Assembly (NCBI GenBank): GCA_037976565.1
Contig: CP137679.1
Span: forward strand, 25,212,761-25,276,760
Direction of reading: 5' to 3'
Length of the DNA stretch: 64,000 nucleotides
Origin: Mesocentrotus franciscanus
Taxonomy: Eukaryota; Echinodermata; Echinoidea; Camarodonta; Strongylocentrotidae
Shown: positions 30,060 to 42,420 of the stretch, piece after piece
How positions within the stretch are numbered: the stretch's first letter is position 1
Layout of the letters: each line of letters begins with the position of its first letter
Notes under the pieces: model-generated
Databases searched by the model: none
What the model saw: only the letters and a program-made list of their open reading frames with translations
Told to the model about the DNA's origin: nothing
Translations under genes and position numbers: made by a program

Positions 30060-32515
30060 CGCATTTCACACGTCGAGGCGAATAATTCACTTTCCTCTGA
30101 CGCTGAAGGGCGTCATCATTATCCAGGAAAAAAAGGGAAAAGTTATATGGATCTAGTCATGTTTTTATCACTTCTTTTTCACGAACAAAAGAAAGGAAGG
30201 GAAAATGATTAATCGACAAGTTTTGATTCATGTCTATTTTTAGGGGGAATGTTTCACCAATATCGGGACACAAATGCGAATCATGTGTTCCAAGGTCAAG
30301 GGTCACTTGAAGAGAATCTGGGTTTGATGGAAAAGGTTTCCATCTCGGCACGTATTGTTCTCCGTTTTATCATGTTTATCATGGAGATGCAACTGGAAGT
30401 TTATGGTTTTAATATGCTCACTTGCTCTTGTACATGACTTGTTATTTATAGTGTGTATACCACAATATGGCCAAATTCCTACAATCATCGTTATGCCTGC
30501 AAACCAGTTGAATTAAGTCAACTGGTTATTAAAATGGTTGGTCCCCAAAATAGGATGGGTGACTTTTGTTTTGTTTTGTTTTGTTTTGTTGTGTTGTGTT
30601 TTTTTGCATTTACTTTCTTCAATTTTCTTATCTTGTCTTTTCTTACGTTTGTTTGTTTTCTTTATTTATTTTGATACATTGTAGGCCTATATGCATATTA
30701 TCAAATTATCTATTTATGTTTTAAAGATCTAGATTTAGTTTTATTCCACTTAACATCCTGAAGTTATCTCTGAGCTATCAAACTCTAAATCATGTGGAAA
30801 TGTCCCATATTTCATTATATCACATCACTGATTTTTAATTAGAGGCGAATGAGGCGGAGAGGTGGCTGCTGCCCCCAACCCCCAATTTTAATATTCGAGA
30901 AATTGTCACCCAATATTCTGCAATCAAAAAAATGTCAGTGGCAAAATAGCATTTCCACTTCAATAAAATGTTTGTCATATTTTAGAGACCAGGGAGTTGG
31001 TATTTTGGCAAGAGGCATCAACTCCCTTGGCACAATCGTGCCTGTATACAAATACAATCATACGTTCTCTTTTGAGCAAGTTATCTCCTTCTTTATTAGC
31101 TATCATTACAAAAAGAAAGACAACTGTAACTTTCTCACTGCTACGAAAGAAACTGCAGTCAAGCTAGACCAAAGTACACACACTTTTGTCAACGGGAAGC
31201 ACCCATATCGATCTTAAGATCATTACAAGTCCATTGACCTCGGTTGACGATCCCGACGACGAGTGATCTGTCCGCCCTTGGGGAGGTGATCAACGAACAC
31301 GATGATAGAAGTATAGAAAACACGTGGGACACAGTGCGTTGACTACCGGTACTATACTTTGAGTCATAATTCCGTCAGCTGTCTCCTTCACGTTTTAGCT
31401 CTAACTTTTTCAAAATTTTACCTGTATGAATGATTTGCATGGTTTTAAGCCAAATTTTGTTTTCCTCTGTCACTTATTTTGATAATCCTAAGTCTGATCA
31501 TATCTTTTCCTAATTTTTATTTTTTTTTTAAACTCTTGTTTGCATCTTCATTCTGATTTGTTCTATAGCTGTTTTGTCGACTTAGCTTTATTTCCCTCTT
31601 TTTATGAATCTTCATATTTTTTGTTCTCTCATACCGTAAGTCAAATTTCTTTCTTTCTGTATTTCTGTCTTTCTTTTTTGTTTCTTCTTTCCTTTCTTTA
31701 TTCGGGGTGAATTAATCACTGTTGCCAATAAACCAGCAAGTGACACTCATTTCTTCCCTGATCATGCTAATAGGCTATTGTCTTCATGCATCTCAATAAT
31801 GTCATGAAGCCGTGCTTAATCTTTTGAAATGTGTAAAATTCGTTATGAAAAAGTTTGAAAAGTAAATAATGTATTTAATGATGACAATTTGCTATTTATG
31901 CACTCGCTTATCTCGCACTCTATTGTTCCTAATCTTGATCTTGTTTAATTTCTTCATTTCTTTCACATTTGGTTTCTTTGAACTTGATAGCTGTCGAAAA
32001 TAAATCCTTTTCCCTCAAATTTTACCACATAAAAACAAAGAAAATTCAGAAGACAATACTTATCCAAGAAATAAGATGGATGAGGAAGAGGAAAGTCTCA
32101 ATGTCGTCATGTTTTTTACCCGTCAAACGTACCCCAACAAACACGATTCATCACGGGTTATCCATCGCCAAATGATTTACAACATTGTCTGACTTTTAGT
32201 CTGGTATTCATCTGATTATACTCGCAGAATGTTATATCTCAAATCGAATACAATTACACGGAACACGGAACGTTCTTAATGTTCCGTGTCTTGATAACCT
32301 TTACCCCTTGTACGTCATCACAGCCATTTCTGTGTCATGTTGTTAGATTCGTCCGTGTTTGCTCAAACTTTTGTTATAACCCAAAACTGTCAAATTTGTC
32401 AACCTTTTTCTCCTAAACTAATCTATCCATTGCTTATGTACAGTTTGTAATGTTACATTAAATAAATTGGATTGTCTATCCTTTCGAAGCTAAATCTTAA
32501 AAAAAAAATTTAATG
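30060..32515. other. No gene recognised
   Basis: AT-rich; small poly-T and TTTTG runs near 30560-30600 and 31500-31690. No exon pairs found. Confidence 0.5.
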
Positions 32516-32519
32516 TGTT

Positions 32520-33555
32520 TTATTGAAACAATCAAATACAATCACAATTTTGACAAGTAATTATAAAAAGATTACAAAAAAGCAGTACAACGTAGATCAA
32601 AACCTCACGAAAGGTAAATTTACACTAAGATGCAGACAATTACATGCACATGTACCTATACAACATTATAAAACAAAATTCCATTTTGTAAAGTGCAAGG
32701 GCAATTTGTTTTTCTTTTTTGCAATACGATATTCAAGATCTTTATTATAGTCAATGTAAGTTTTACTTTGAAATTTGCATAAATAAATGTAGTATTTAAC
32801 CATAAGAAATAAATAGGTCAAAATCATATCCTTTTCAAAGTAAACATTCTTTCAAATATTGAAAAATTCACTACTTTATTAATCTTCTGATTAATAGTTG
32901 TAATGGTATCCTCCCAAATGGGTTTTACAGTCTGACGTTCAATGAAAAGATTTAGGTAAGTCTCGGGTTCATTATCGCAAAATGAACAATTAGGAGAATT
33001 CTTTAATTTTAAACAAGAAGTTATTTGATGCTATGGCTTTATGAAATAGTTTGAAATAAAATGAACGAATGCGAGTGCTTATAGAACATTTGAAATTATC
33101 AATATGAATCTTGTCCCAATTGACAGGGTTAGGGTCAGAAAGTTCTTTCAAGAATGTTAGTCTCTTTTCGGGAACATGTGGCTCTAGAATGACATTATAA
33201 GCATATTTGGGAACTTACCTAGCTTGCACAAGTTTATTGATAAAGGCATCAAAGATTACATCATGATTCAGATCTGATGAGACCAACCAATCAGAAGGAA
33301 CATTTTCATAAGAAAATTGTATTTCCTCCTATCTCTAGGATTAATATCGTAATCAAGTATCAATTCTTCAAAAAGTTTGCTACCAGGGTGAGGAGGATTA
33401 AGCAAATCACTAATAAAGATGATCCCTTTATCAATCCAATCCTGATACAAAAAATAATTCTCGGATTTTGAACTAATATTCTTATTAAACCAAATCTTGA
33501 TATAACAATACCAATACGACTCAGAATAAGATATAATTGCTAACTTCATTCCTCA
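32520..33555 (-). mobile_element. 5'-truncated LINE (L1/Tx1-like) C-terminal remnant
   Basis: Minus-strand translation shows post-reverse-transcriptase features: WFNKNIS...FLYQDWIDKGIIFISDLL then FEELILDYDI (open 33549-33268). Then, across frameshifts and stops, FINKLVQAR, CSFCDNEPETYLNLF (a zinc-knuckle-like CxxC) and RQTVKPIWEDTI. This order is typical of L1/Tx1-clade LINE C-termini. The reverse transcriptase itself is missing. At least two frameshifts; inactive. The 3' end is near 32517. Confidence 0.82.
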
Positions 33556-33710
33556 ATCAGCTGCGGTGTAGTTATGCCCCTATCGAATGGCGGAAATGGG
33601 GAAAAGAGTGAGAAGGGGGAGAGAGAGAGAGAGAGAGAGAGAGGGGGAGTGGGGGAGGGGGATGAGTAAGTTCCGTACCCTCCCTTTACTCGATGGCATT
33701 GTTATCTATC

Positions 33711-34213
33711 TATTCTTATTATCTATTTCATCCATATGGTTAAGTCCGGTCACCCCCCCCCTATGCCCTTTCAACCGCTACGCCGCTCTTCATTGGCATG
33801 TATCAATCTCTGATTTCTCTCTTGGATGCTTCTCAAGTTCGATTGTTCGAAAGAATGGCGTAAAAAACGATACCCCCCCCCCTCCTCCCCAACCCGTCTC
33901 TCTTTCTCTGCTGTTTATGTAGTTTATGATTTTCGATTAATATTATTATGAATCGTTCTTTTTTATTCTTATTATCTATTTCATCCATATAGTTAAGTCC
34001 GGTCACCCTCCCCTCCCTATGCCCTTTCAACCGCTACGCCGCTCTTCATTGGTATGTATCAATCTCTGATTTCTCTCTTGGATGCTTCTCAAGTTCGATT
34101 GTTCGAAAGAATGGCGTAAAAAACGATACCCCCCCCCCTCCTCCCCAACCCGTCTCTCTTTCTCTGCTGTTTATGTAGTTTATGATTTTCGATTAATATT
34201 ATTATGAATCGTC
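33711..34213 (+). repeat. 253 bp direct tandem duplication
   Basis: TATTCTTATTATCTATTTCA starts both units (33711 and 33964). They are nearly identical to the ATTATTATGAATCGT end, differing mainly in poly-C run length and single bases (CATATGGTT/CATATAGTT; GGCATGTA/GGTATGTA), so the duplication is recent. Confidence 0.96.
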
Positions 34214-34567
34214 TTTTTTCAAAGCTGTCTGCAAGGCTCAGATAAGGCAATATTTGTTTGATTTTGTACTTTTGTATCTATTAGAACATTTCATTCACAT
34301 GGTACATGAATATTTTGTTTTTACAAAACATAAGCATAGTAATAAAAAAAAATATGAAGGAAAAAGGGTCTTTGTTCCTTCCTCGGTATCAAGAGCCTAT
34401 TTACTTCTAGGTCTTAGGTGCTTCTGAAGTTCACCTTTGGAGTGAAAGGTTGTTGCACTCGACGTTGAAACCAAACATGTCACTTGCCCTGCATAGTCCC
34501 ATTCATTAGCTTTCATGTCTATCTCTTCTCTGCGTGTTTTGTTTACATGACCGTCAGTCGTATGTTC

Positions 34568-34626
34568 AGAGCCAGTAGGTCGTTAACCCTTTGTATAGCT
34601 ATGTGCGTTAACGCCCTACTGGCTCT
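34568..34626. repeat. 21 bp-arm hairpin
   Basis: AGAGCCAGTAGGTCGTTAAC (34568) pairs with CGTTAACGCCCTACTGGCTC ending 34626, two mismatches, about 17-base loop. Confidence 0.85.
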
Positions 34627-35549
34627 CAACAGACTCTTCTCTGGCCGTGTTGTCCATAAACAACTGGTCTGGTTGAATAGGGCCATATCACCCGTCAAAA
34701 CCCAAAGCCTTTGCTGGGTCAACAATTTGCCTTTTAATTTTAAAGGGAGCGTGTAAGACATGTGAATTTAAAACGAATCTTCTGTTAATGCCCATCAGCT
34801 GATCGGGGTACATGTATAACGTGGTTCTTCGGGGGGGGGGGGCAATTTTGTTTTAATGAACCCTATAAAATCTGCTCATGCCCCCTCCCCTTTTAATTAA
34901 ACTCAAATTGGTGCTAGTGTTTACAGCATCCAGACTAGCTGTTACCCATATCAGCCCCCAACACCATCACCATCATTGCCTACACCCCTGTTAAGGACTC
35001 GTATTTCAGCTTTCTATTAATGCATTTGTCAGTTCATCTATTCTGAGCATGAGGTTGCGCTATTTACTATCAATTCTAGACATTTTAATCACAATCAATA
35101 ATTATCTCTTTATAATCACTATGTAAACATTATCACTTAATGTTTACATATGATGAGTAAACATAGACGTGCATCGTAAATCCAATGGTGGGGGCACAAG
35201 TCAGAAAGCTCTGTGACAACGAATCAAATAAAGAAATAAGAAAATATTATTTTAAAAGCGTCATCGGGTTTTGGGGTGTCAAGCAAAAGAAAAGAATGCT
35301 AAAATAAAGTAATTTATAAAAGACTCTTGATTTCGTCTTTCTTCTTTTCCCAACCTTTTTAGGGGCAGGGAGCCCCCAATGCCCCCCCCCCACCTCTCCC
35401 GATCTGCCTCTGTCTACCAAATAGATAGCAGGGACCTGAACATTGTACTCAGGTCCCTGGTTCATCGGTTATCTGCTTATTAAATGTACATACTAATACA
35501 CACCACTAATCAGTGATGAAAACACAGTTATCTTAACCATGACATCTAA
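34627..35549. other. No gene recognised upstream of the tRNA
   Basis: Contains poly-G (34828-34841) and C-rich runs (35383-35391) of the kind seen near degenerate transposons; nothing else supported. Confidence 0.5.
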
Positions 35550-35622
35550 GTTTCCGTAGTGTAGCGGTTATCACGTGAGTCTAACACACTCAAGGTCCCC
35601 GGTTCGAGCCCGGGCGGAAACA
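35550..35622 (+). tRNA. tRNA-Val(AAC)
   Basis: Intact 73-base cloverleaf without intron. Acceptor stem GTTTCCG pairs with CGGAAAC, discriminator A. The D arm is GTAGCGGTTATC. Anticodon stem TGAGT pairs with ACTCA around loop CTAACAC, anticodon AAC at 35583-35585. T arm is CCCGG-TTCGAGC-CCGGG, which includes a perfect B box. A T-run (TTTTTT) follows three bases after the gene as a polymerase III terminator. The CCA end is not encoded, as expected for a nuclear gene. The body matches animal valine tRNAs, though the anticodon stem differs from the form I know from vertebrates and flies. Confidence 0.96.
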
Positions 35623-36398
35623 TTTTTTCTTTCATAGTTGTGACAATTTGATGTTTTCTCTTCTATTTCATCATCATCATGCTTGGCTTTGTTCTGGTAC
35701 GATTTTGTTTTTCTTCATGAACAGTCTAACAGGCATGGCCTACTACATTTAGTTCGATTTATATATTTTTTTCTTAAAGAGGCTCTAGTTCGCAATTGCA
35801 CGTTATATGAACAAATGGAGGAGAATTACATAGGGGCCTAAATCTCACAAATTAAACAGTGCATATTGATGTTCAAAACTCTATCGTGTCTATGAAGATG
35901 TTTGTCAAGCAGTTTGCATGTTTTGCGTTCACAAAAGAGGCTTTATCCATCTACACAGCCTGAATCCGATGAACGGGGTAATAATATGTGATAATATAAA
36001 AACAAAGTATTAGGCGCATTATAAATATTATTATTATTATTATTACACAATAATACATGAAGATACTGTGGAATCATTCTATCTGTATAGTAAATCGGGA
36101 GTGCTGGAGAAATATTTTAATTATGTGGTAGTGTAATGGCAGACCCTCAATTTGCTGAGGCTATGAAAAAAAATGTTCCATCGTATCAGGTAACTATTAA
36201 TATGTTCGTACTAGCGTAAGTGTCATTTTCGTTAATTCATATAGCCTACCGATTGCCATTATTGCTCAATACTCTTACAGTTTTTGTTTCTATTCATGGT
36301 TCAAAAGGTAAAAATTGACTCTCTGGTGTACTTCAAACTCTAGGGATAATTTACAAGGTCTTTATCTTTCAGGAACGCGGGGGTAGAGTCGAGTCCTG

Positions 36399-36405
36399 TA
36401 TAAAG
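36399..36405 (+). promoter_or_regulatory. Possible TATA box upstream of the 36504 ATG
   Basis: TATAAAG embedded in a non-repetitive stretch, with a pyrimidine-rich start region 25-40 bases downstream. It is supported only by its position relative to the short ATG-donor unit. Confidence 0.2.
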
Positions 36406-36503
36406 TATAAACTACAGACCTCGAACCCTCTTATGAATCATTCCAGATCTGATTTTCTCGCCCAAACAGACTGTCATTTCTCACTAATCACGAGAACGAC
36501 AAG

Positions 36504-36513
36504 ATGGGAAAGG
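36504..36513 (+). CDS. Possible tiny first coding exon (ATG GGA AAG G)
   Basis: ATG plus three codons' worth of bases runs directly into GTAAGA, a good donor. About 100 bases upstream is TATAAAG (36399-36405), leaving room for a short 5'UTR. The encoded start would be MGK followed by Gly, Glu, Asp, Ala or Val. No partner exon was found; chance occurrence is quite possible. Confidence 0.25.
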
Positions 36514-36544
36514 GTAAGAACTCATTCTGAGCACGACCTCTTAA

Positions 36545-37169
36545 ACGGGGGCGTCACTAGAGCCTTTTGAATTGGGGGAGAGGGTGGGGGGGGGGCTGTT
36601 GGAACCAATTTCGCAATTTGTCCATAAGTTAGCTGACAACTTTCCAACATGTAAAAGAGAGAAAAGAGGTTAATTTTAAGACAATTTCCGACAGCTTAAT
36701 AAAAGATGCTCCGACATAATCAATGCTCGGGCGATTATTGCTCCGGGCTTAATTTCCTCAGAGATATGGTAACTTTAGAGTTAAGGTTAGGTTTAAGGTT
36801 AGGGTCAAGGTGAAGTATAGTGTTTGACCTAGGGTTGAAGTTAGGAATACGGTTCGTGTAGGAAAGTGACCGTTGAGCAATAGTCGACAAAGCATGTGCT
36901 GTGCCATATACAACATAATCGTCAGGACTTTCAAGAAATCAACTTAAGGGAGCTTTCAATATCCTAATCCTTTGCCCATAAAATCAAGTTCGGATTATAT
37001 CAAACGTCATTATCAAGAGCTCACATTTTAAAAAGTGATGGGAAAGGTTTATGAAATTGCGGATAGGTTAATATTTTGTCTTTAGTCTCTGCAATCACGT
37101 TGGACAGATAATTATTTCAGTTGGGAGGCTGGTGCCACACCCTTACATCCCCTTTTAGCGACGCCCCTG
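36545..37169. mobile_element. hAT-like element with GGGGCGTC ends
   Basis: Left GGGGGCGTCACTAGAGCC and right TTTTAGCGACGCCCCTG (reverse CAGGGGCGTCGCTAAAA) are imperfect inverted termini. The right end and its flank (GCTCTTACACTTC) recur as a direct repeat at 37255-37282. Confidence 0.5.
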
Positions 37170-37482
37170 CTCTTACACTTCCCAAATTGTCAAATTGTTT
37201 TCATCTATTGTCCAGAACTCTCGTTAAAGGGGATCACATCCCCATACCCCTTCTCGCGACGCCCTTGCTCTTACACTTCACAGAATGTCTAAGATGATGA
37301 GTCAAAGCTAGTCATTTCCACGGAGGTGTCTTTGAACGGGATCCATATCAACCGGAGTATGAGTTCAGACGAGAGTTTAGGATGAGACACGATGATGATT
37401 AGTGGCTTTAAAAGCTTCGTTCATTACTTAAGAAAAATCCTTGAAATTGTATTAAAGTGTATTCATCTTTACTCAAAGGTAA

Positions 37483-37483
<1 letters not shown>

Positions 37484-37566
<83 letters not shown>
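37484..37566. repeat. (TA)n microsatellite, about 41 units
   Basis: Uninterrupted TA repeat of about 82 bases. Open frames across it (YIYIYI) are artefacts. Confidence 0.98.
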
Positions 37567-37569
<3 letters not shown>

Positions 37570-37859
37570 TGCAGTTTAATTGCATGATTTGTGATTACGG
37601 CACTTTGAAGACAGGAAGAACAAACGAAATGCAAATTTATATTAGATCTATCACAGTATATGAACGTCATGAAAAGGAAAGCTTTGAGTATCAGAAATCA
37701 TGATTTCAATATCCTCCTTCATGAATTACGCATATTATTGTCAATTGAATAGCGGCTTATTGAAGCTGCATTTTGTATACATCAAATGTAATCTGCTAAA
37801 CTAGTAATACTGTATCCATGTCATTAATGTTTTGTTTGTTCTCATCTTCCTGCCTTCCA

Positions 37860-38181
37860 AGGGCCTTCAGGGGCCTTCAATTTACGAACCTTTGGCTTTC
37901 GTGTCGGCCTCTGCATTTCCAAACATATTTCTTTTTTTCTTGTCTTGTTTTGTTCGGTGTTTGGTAATTTATAAACAAAAATCGACTTTTGCACTTTCTC
38001 GTACATAATAGATCATTTTAAGTAATTGTTAGTTCCTTATGAATTAAGTCATGTTGTATATTTATTCATCATGTAAAATTATAAGTTTGTATAAAAACTA
38101 ATTATCAACCATGCCCTGTACATTTCAACATGTTATATTGTTTTGTGTTATGTTTGGAAATGAAAATAAATAAAACGAAAA
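37860..38181 (+). mobile_element. Probable LINE 3' tail
   Basis: Ends ATGTTTGGAAATGAAAATAA ATAAA, similar to tails at 14.63 kb (minus) and 19.37 kb. No reverse-transcriptase sequence remains; the 5' boundary is uncertain. Confidence 0.35.
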
Positions 38182-38649
38182 TTTTGACAATTGAAATCAA
38201 GGAATGATACATTTATGATATAGAGATGAAAGAAATCTCTATACGAATGGCCTACAGGACTGTACATGGTTTGGAAGTATTGAAAGAAATAAAAGAAAAG
38301 TGGATCCGGCCGTCTGAACAGAGAGTATTTTGTGAGGGCTGTGTGTTGTCTGGTGTTTTTATGGCCAATTTACAAGTTGAGATATCAGTTGCAAGGACTA
38401 CGAAGTAAAAGATAAGATATTTTATTTCATCTCTGCTTCGTGTCACTGACATCACGATTGATAAGTTCGAATTCTCCGGGATTTTCTCCCTTTACAGCTC
38501 TATTCCGTTCTTTTTCCTCCATTTTCTTCTTCTTTCTTGTAGGAGTGGGGGAGAAATGTAAATAGCATGTCAAACTTTATTGCTGTTGATCATGATTACC
38601 TTAACGGTGATGATAATGAGGAGGAGGAGAATGAGGGGAAGGAGGAGGA

Positions 38650-38768
38650 GGTAGTTGTTAATGACGATGATGATGATGACGACCACGACGAGGACGACGA
38701 CCATGACGACGACAACGATGATGATGATGATGATGATGATGGTGATGATGATAATGATGATGATGAAA
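38650..38768 (+). repeat. (GAT/GAC)n trinucleotide repeat
   Basis: GATGATGATGACGACC-type repeat. The 75-codon Asp/Glu-rich frame over it has no supporting splice sites or other domains, so it is treated as a repeat. Confidence 0.9.
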
Positions 38769-38799
38769 AAGAAGAAGATTATGATCAGGAGTAGGAGGA

Positions 38800-39830
38800 G
38801 GAGGGAAAGGCGAAGGAATTGGTGTTGGGGTATTGGTGGTGGGATATTGGTGGTGGTGGTGATGGACATGGTGTTGATGGGGGAAAAAAGATGATAGTGC
38901 TTATGGACGGAAAGAGAATGGGAAACTTATTAATGAACGTGGGATGGTGACATGCGAGGGACCAAACCAACCGAGTGGATCTATCTTTGAGGGCACGCAT
39001 ATGTTTGCACGTTGCTACTTTGCACCCACGCTAACAAATGTCATGCTTGAAAACATTCACAAAATAGTCACACCCCATTAAAGACAGGTTTTCATGACTT
39101 TTTACTCGATATACCAAGAGGATTGGAATAGAACGGAGTTGCACTGAAGAGCTAATAAATTGCCAGGTGGGCAGATCACCCATCCCCCATCTCCCACGTG
39201 TTAATTCATTATTGCTGATAAGACTGATGTTTGCCAGAAATGTTTCTGAAGTTCTCATCATTTGTAATTCCAAGAATTCATAGAAGGGAATAAAGAATAA
39301 AGTGAACGGATGAGTCGGAAATCATAATCGTAAACAAAGAAATCAAGGCAAAAGATAACGATAAGAATGGCCATGTTTGCACTTGGAATGCTTGGAGCAC
39401 TTAATTCACATTTTAAATTTATAGTTAAAAGAAATGCATCATTTGTGGTAGAACCTAATGCCCTCCTCCTTGTAAAACCTTCATGATAATGCACGAAATG
39501 TAACACAATTAACCACATAACACGTTCACCCATGCTCTTGATTGATACAGTCGCCAGATAGGAACTTCAGCTATGTGCAAACTCTGGAATGAAAGCGAAA
39601 ACGATGCTCTTTCTCTGATAAACATAATGGCGCCAAAATCTATATGGCAATGCTGATGGAGGTATGCACTTACTCTTCGTTGCTGTTGTTGTTTTTGGGG
39701 GATAACACAAAGTGATATTGTAACAAAGGATGAGTCAGAGTATTACATGATCCTATATCAATATGAACAAATATAAAATTAAGCGACACATTTTTTCTTT
39801 AAAGTATAGGGCTACTCTACATCAGCACTT
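38800..39830. other. No gene recognised
   Basis: Short GTTGGTGG-rich stretch at 38820-38870, otherwise unremarkable. Confidence 0.5.
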
Positions 39831-39832
39831 CC

Positions 39833-39833
39833 T

Positions 39834-39875
<42 letters not shown>

Positions 39876-39878
39876 CTT

Positions 39879-39918
<40 letters not shown>

Positions 39919-40075
39919 CCTCTTCCTCTCTCTAATTCCTTTCTCTTCCTCTCAAACCTTTCATCCTCCTCCTCCCTCCATCCGTCTACTCCCCTCTTCC
40001 CCTCTCTCTTCCCCCTCTCCGTCTTTCCTTATTTCTTTCTATCTCTCTCTTGATCATTCTTTTCTCTCATTTTCT
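39833..40075 (+). repeat. CT microsatellite and pyrimidine tract
   Basis: Two long CT runs (39838-39872, 39881-39912), then mixed pyrimidine. Confidence 0.95.
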
Positions 40076-40484
40076 CTTTCCCTTTCTTCCCGACATAGAA
40101 GCACAAAATAGCAAAATAGAACTCCACTATAATATTTACTTATTTCCTTAATGGCTTTGAAATTGACCAGCTCATCGATGCGATTAGTTGGAAACAATCA
40201 CGACAATTAGTATCCAAATCTGTAACTATTTGCAGTTCGGATTGGTCTACTTAACAAAACTAAAGACGAAAAAGAAAAGATTAACAGCGTAGAAAGGGCC
40301 TATTTGCACACCGGTGCTGGCTTAAATCAAGTTTGACACTTCATGAAAGTATATATTTAACCTGGAAGTCTTTATTCCAATGCTGTATACAATAGTAGGA
40401 TATATGCTACGCAAGAGGAGCCGGAAATTGCACATATTCAAAAGGACCACAAATTAAGTTGCGATACAATTTAAATTTTGGCCT

Positions 40485-40560
40485 AACGGTTGTAGAGCGC
40501 TGGTCTTTGACACGGAATACCTAGGGTTCGACTTGTGTGGCGCAGATTTCCTTGAGTCTC
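40485..40560 (+). mobile_element. tRNA-like SINE head interrupted by a TTAA element
   Basis: GGTTGTAGAGCGCTGG and GGGTTCGACTTGTG have A- and B-box character of a second SINE family. The unit runs up to the TTAA at 40561, where a fold-back element begins. Confidence 0.45.
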
Positions 40561-40945
40561 TTAAAGGTATAGACCAGTTTTGGAAACGTCCCCCTCTCAA
40601 AAAATGAAATGGAAGCTTTTATTACCAATCATGTGAAAGAATATGTTTTTACTAATACGTGATGATACAAATTTTGCCTATTAATTGATATATTTGGTAA
40701 ATTATCATATCTATCCGGACTAGATAGATATAGGGTAGTCCCATATATATCTTTCTGTGTACAGTGCTTGTAACTTTACCAAGACTGGGCCAAATTTCTT
40801 ATCATTTTGATGATTCAAGAACCTTGCAGTACACACCAATACTTATATGCTAGATGATCAACCTTTTCGGATCGATTCCACAACGTTTCTTTCTCAATGC
40901 AATCGCATGACCATGCAGAACTGGTCTATATAGGCCTACCTTTAA
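40561..40945. mobile_element. TTAA-flanked MITE (Kolobok-like)
   Basis: Ends TTAAAGGTATAGACCAGTT and the reverse complement of AACTGGTCTATA...CCTTTAA (7 bases longer on the right). 385 bp, non-coding. Confidence 0.75.
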
Positions 40946-41211
40946 ACAGGTTGAACAGAATCTGAAGGAACCTAGTACATGGCATCGTGGTAGTAGATAA
41001 TTATCTCTACACTTAACCCGTTGACTACTTTATTGTCATGTTCCCCATAGGTTTCATACAGAAACCATCCGGTTCCAGTTGGCAATGTGTTCAGTTTGCT
41101 CCAAGAGCATCCTGGGTTAAATATCAGTCATTGATGAGATCTTGTCGGATCGATGACACCATTATGCAGATATGGTTCGTATCGAGGTAATATCATTAAA
41201 CATTAATCTGC

Positions 41212-41372
41212 ATTTGCAACTCGACACCCAGGTGATGTAAATGGGTACCCAGTAGGAAGAAATACCTTGAATGCCAGAGCACCTTATACCAGTGCCACTC
41301 AGTTAATAATGCCAGCGCTTAGAAACTTAGTAACTATAATTTGTTATCATTACTAGTTGATATTCTATATCA
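41212..41372 (+). mobile_element. SINE tail fragment
   Basis: Lacks the tRNA-like head. Blocks CACCCAGGTGATGTAAATGG and GGTACCCAGTAGGA match the 27.8 kb copy. Head lost by truncation. Confidence 0.65.
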
Positions 41373-41540
41373 AAGAAAATTTCATAAACTATTTACTCAG
41401 CTTTCCCTGGAACTTATGAATTGTGAAGCTTATCATTATACTACCCTAGCCCCTTTCTAAAAAAACCGCTCGGATCGGTAACAAATATTGTTGTTAATAA
41501 TAACTGACCGATGTGCCTATTAAACTTCACGTGTTATATA

Positions 41541-41670
41541 CCTCAGTCACACAAACGGGAATGGCATCAGACCGACTTTAGACCAAACAAAAATTACAAG
41601 ACCCCCAATGGTAAAAACAAATCGGTCGATTTGGAGTCGGTCTTTGGCGGTGTGACTGAAGTTTAAGACA
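41541..41670. mobile_element. Small inverted-repeat element
   Basis: CTCAGTCACACAAACGGGAA...AGACCGACTT and inverted AGTCGGTCTTTGGCGGTGTG ACTGAAG enclose about 130 bp; CAGTCACAC ends suggest a MITE. Confidence 0.55.
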
Positions 41671-42162
41671 ATCCGTGATGGAATTCGACCGGTCGAGTAC
41701 CGGGGAACTTGCGGGACAAACAGCTATAGCTTCCCCGCCACAAATCTTGCTGTGCAAATATTTTTCACTAAATGATGAATGGAGACTGATTTGTAGTTAA
41801 TGGTGATTAGAGGCAAGGTATTGTTACAAACGTAATTCTATTTGCCAATTAAGATGAAGTAGGGCAGACTCTTGAAATAAATCGACTTTAATGGTTTGGG
41901 AGCTTCGACGAAGTTAAATCGTTCAAAATAACTTGAACTCACGTTGCGAGCAGAATCTTTTCAGGAGAAACATTATTTGGGATTCTTTAGATCACCATCT
42001 TTATATATATTCAGGAAATATTACAACTCACCATACTTTCTGTTAAAAAGTTTCGATTGTAAAGTTTTTTATCCTAAGAAGAAGAACAAAGTACCGGATA
42101 GGCCTACGTTTTTAAATGTGCACGAATCATCCCCATCCCTTATCCTTATCCCTTTAGTCTTC

Positions 42163-42170
42163 ATCTCTCT

Positions 42171-42213
<43 letters not shown>

Positions 42214-42229
42214 TTTCTCTTTCTCCTTT

Positions 42230-42280
<51 letters not shown>

Positions 42281-42373
42281 CTATCTACCTATTTACCTAT
42301 CTATCTATCTATCTATCTATCTCTTTATCTCCCCATCTCCCTGTCTTCCTTTTCTCCATGTACATGATCATCA

Positions 42374-42416
<43 letters not shown>

Positions 42417-42420
42417 CCCT
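42163..42420 (+). repeat. CT and CTAT microsatellites
   Basis: CT runs at 42165-42206, 42231-42276 and 42376-42412, with CTAT repeats at 42292-42322 between them. Confidence 0.95.

Noticed and set aside
30849..31217. 122-codon open frame
   Set aside because: Contains poly-C-derived and AT-rich stretches, no motif and no gene context.
38540..38574. Acceptor CTTGTAG followed by a phase-compatible frame as partner of the 36504 ATG
   Set aside because: It stops after seven codons.
38567..38794. 75-codon Asp/Glu-rich open frame that could be an acidic protein
   Set aside because: It is a GAT/GAC trinucleotide repeat with no other coding evidence.
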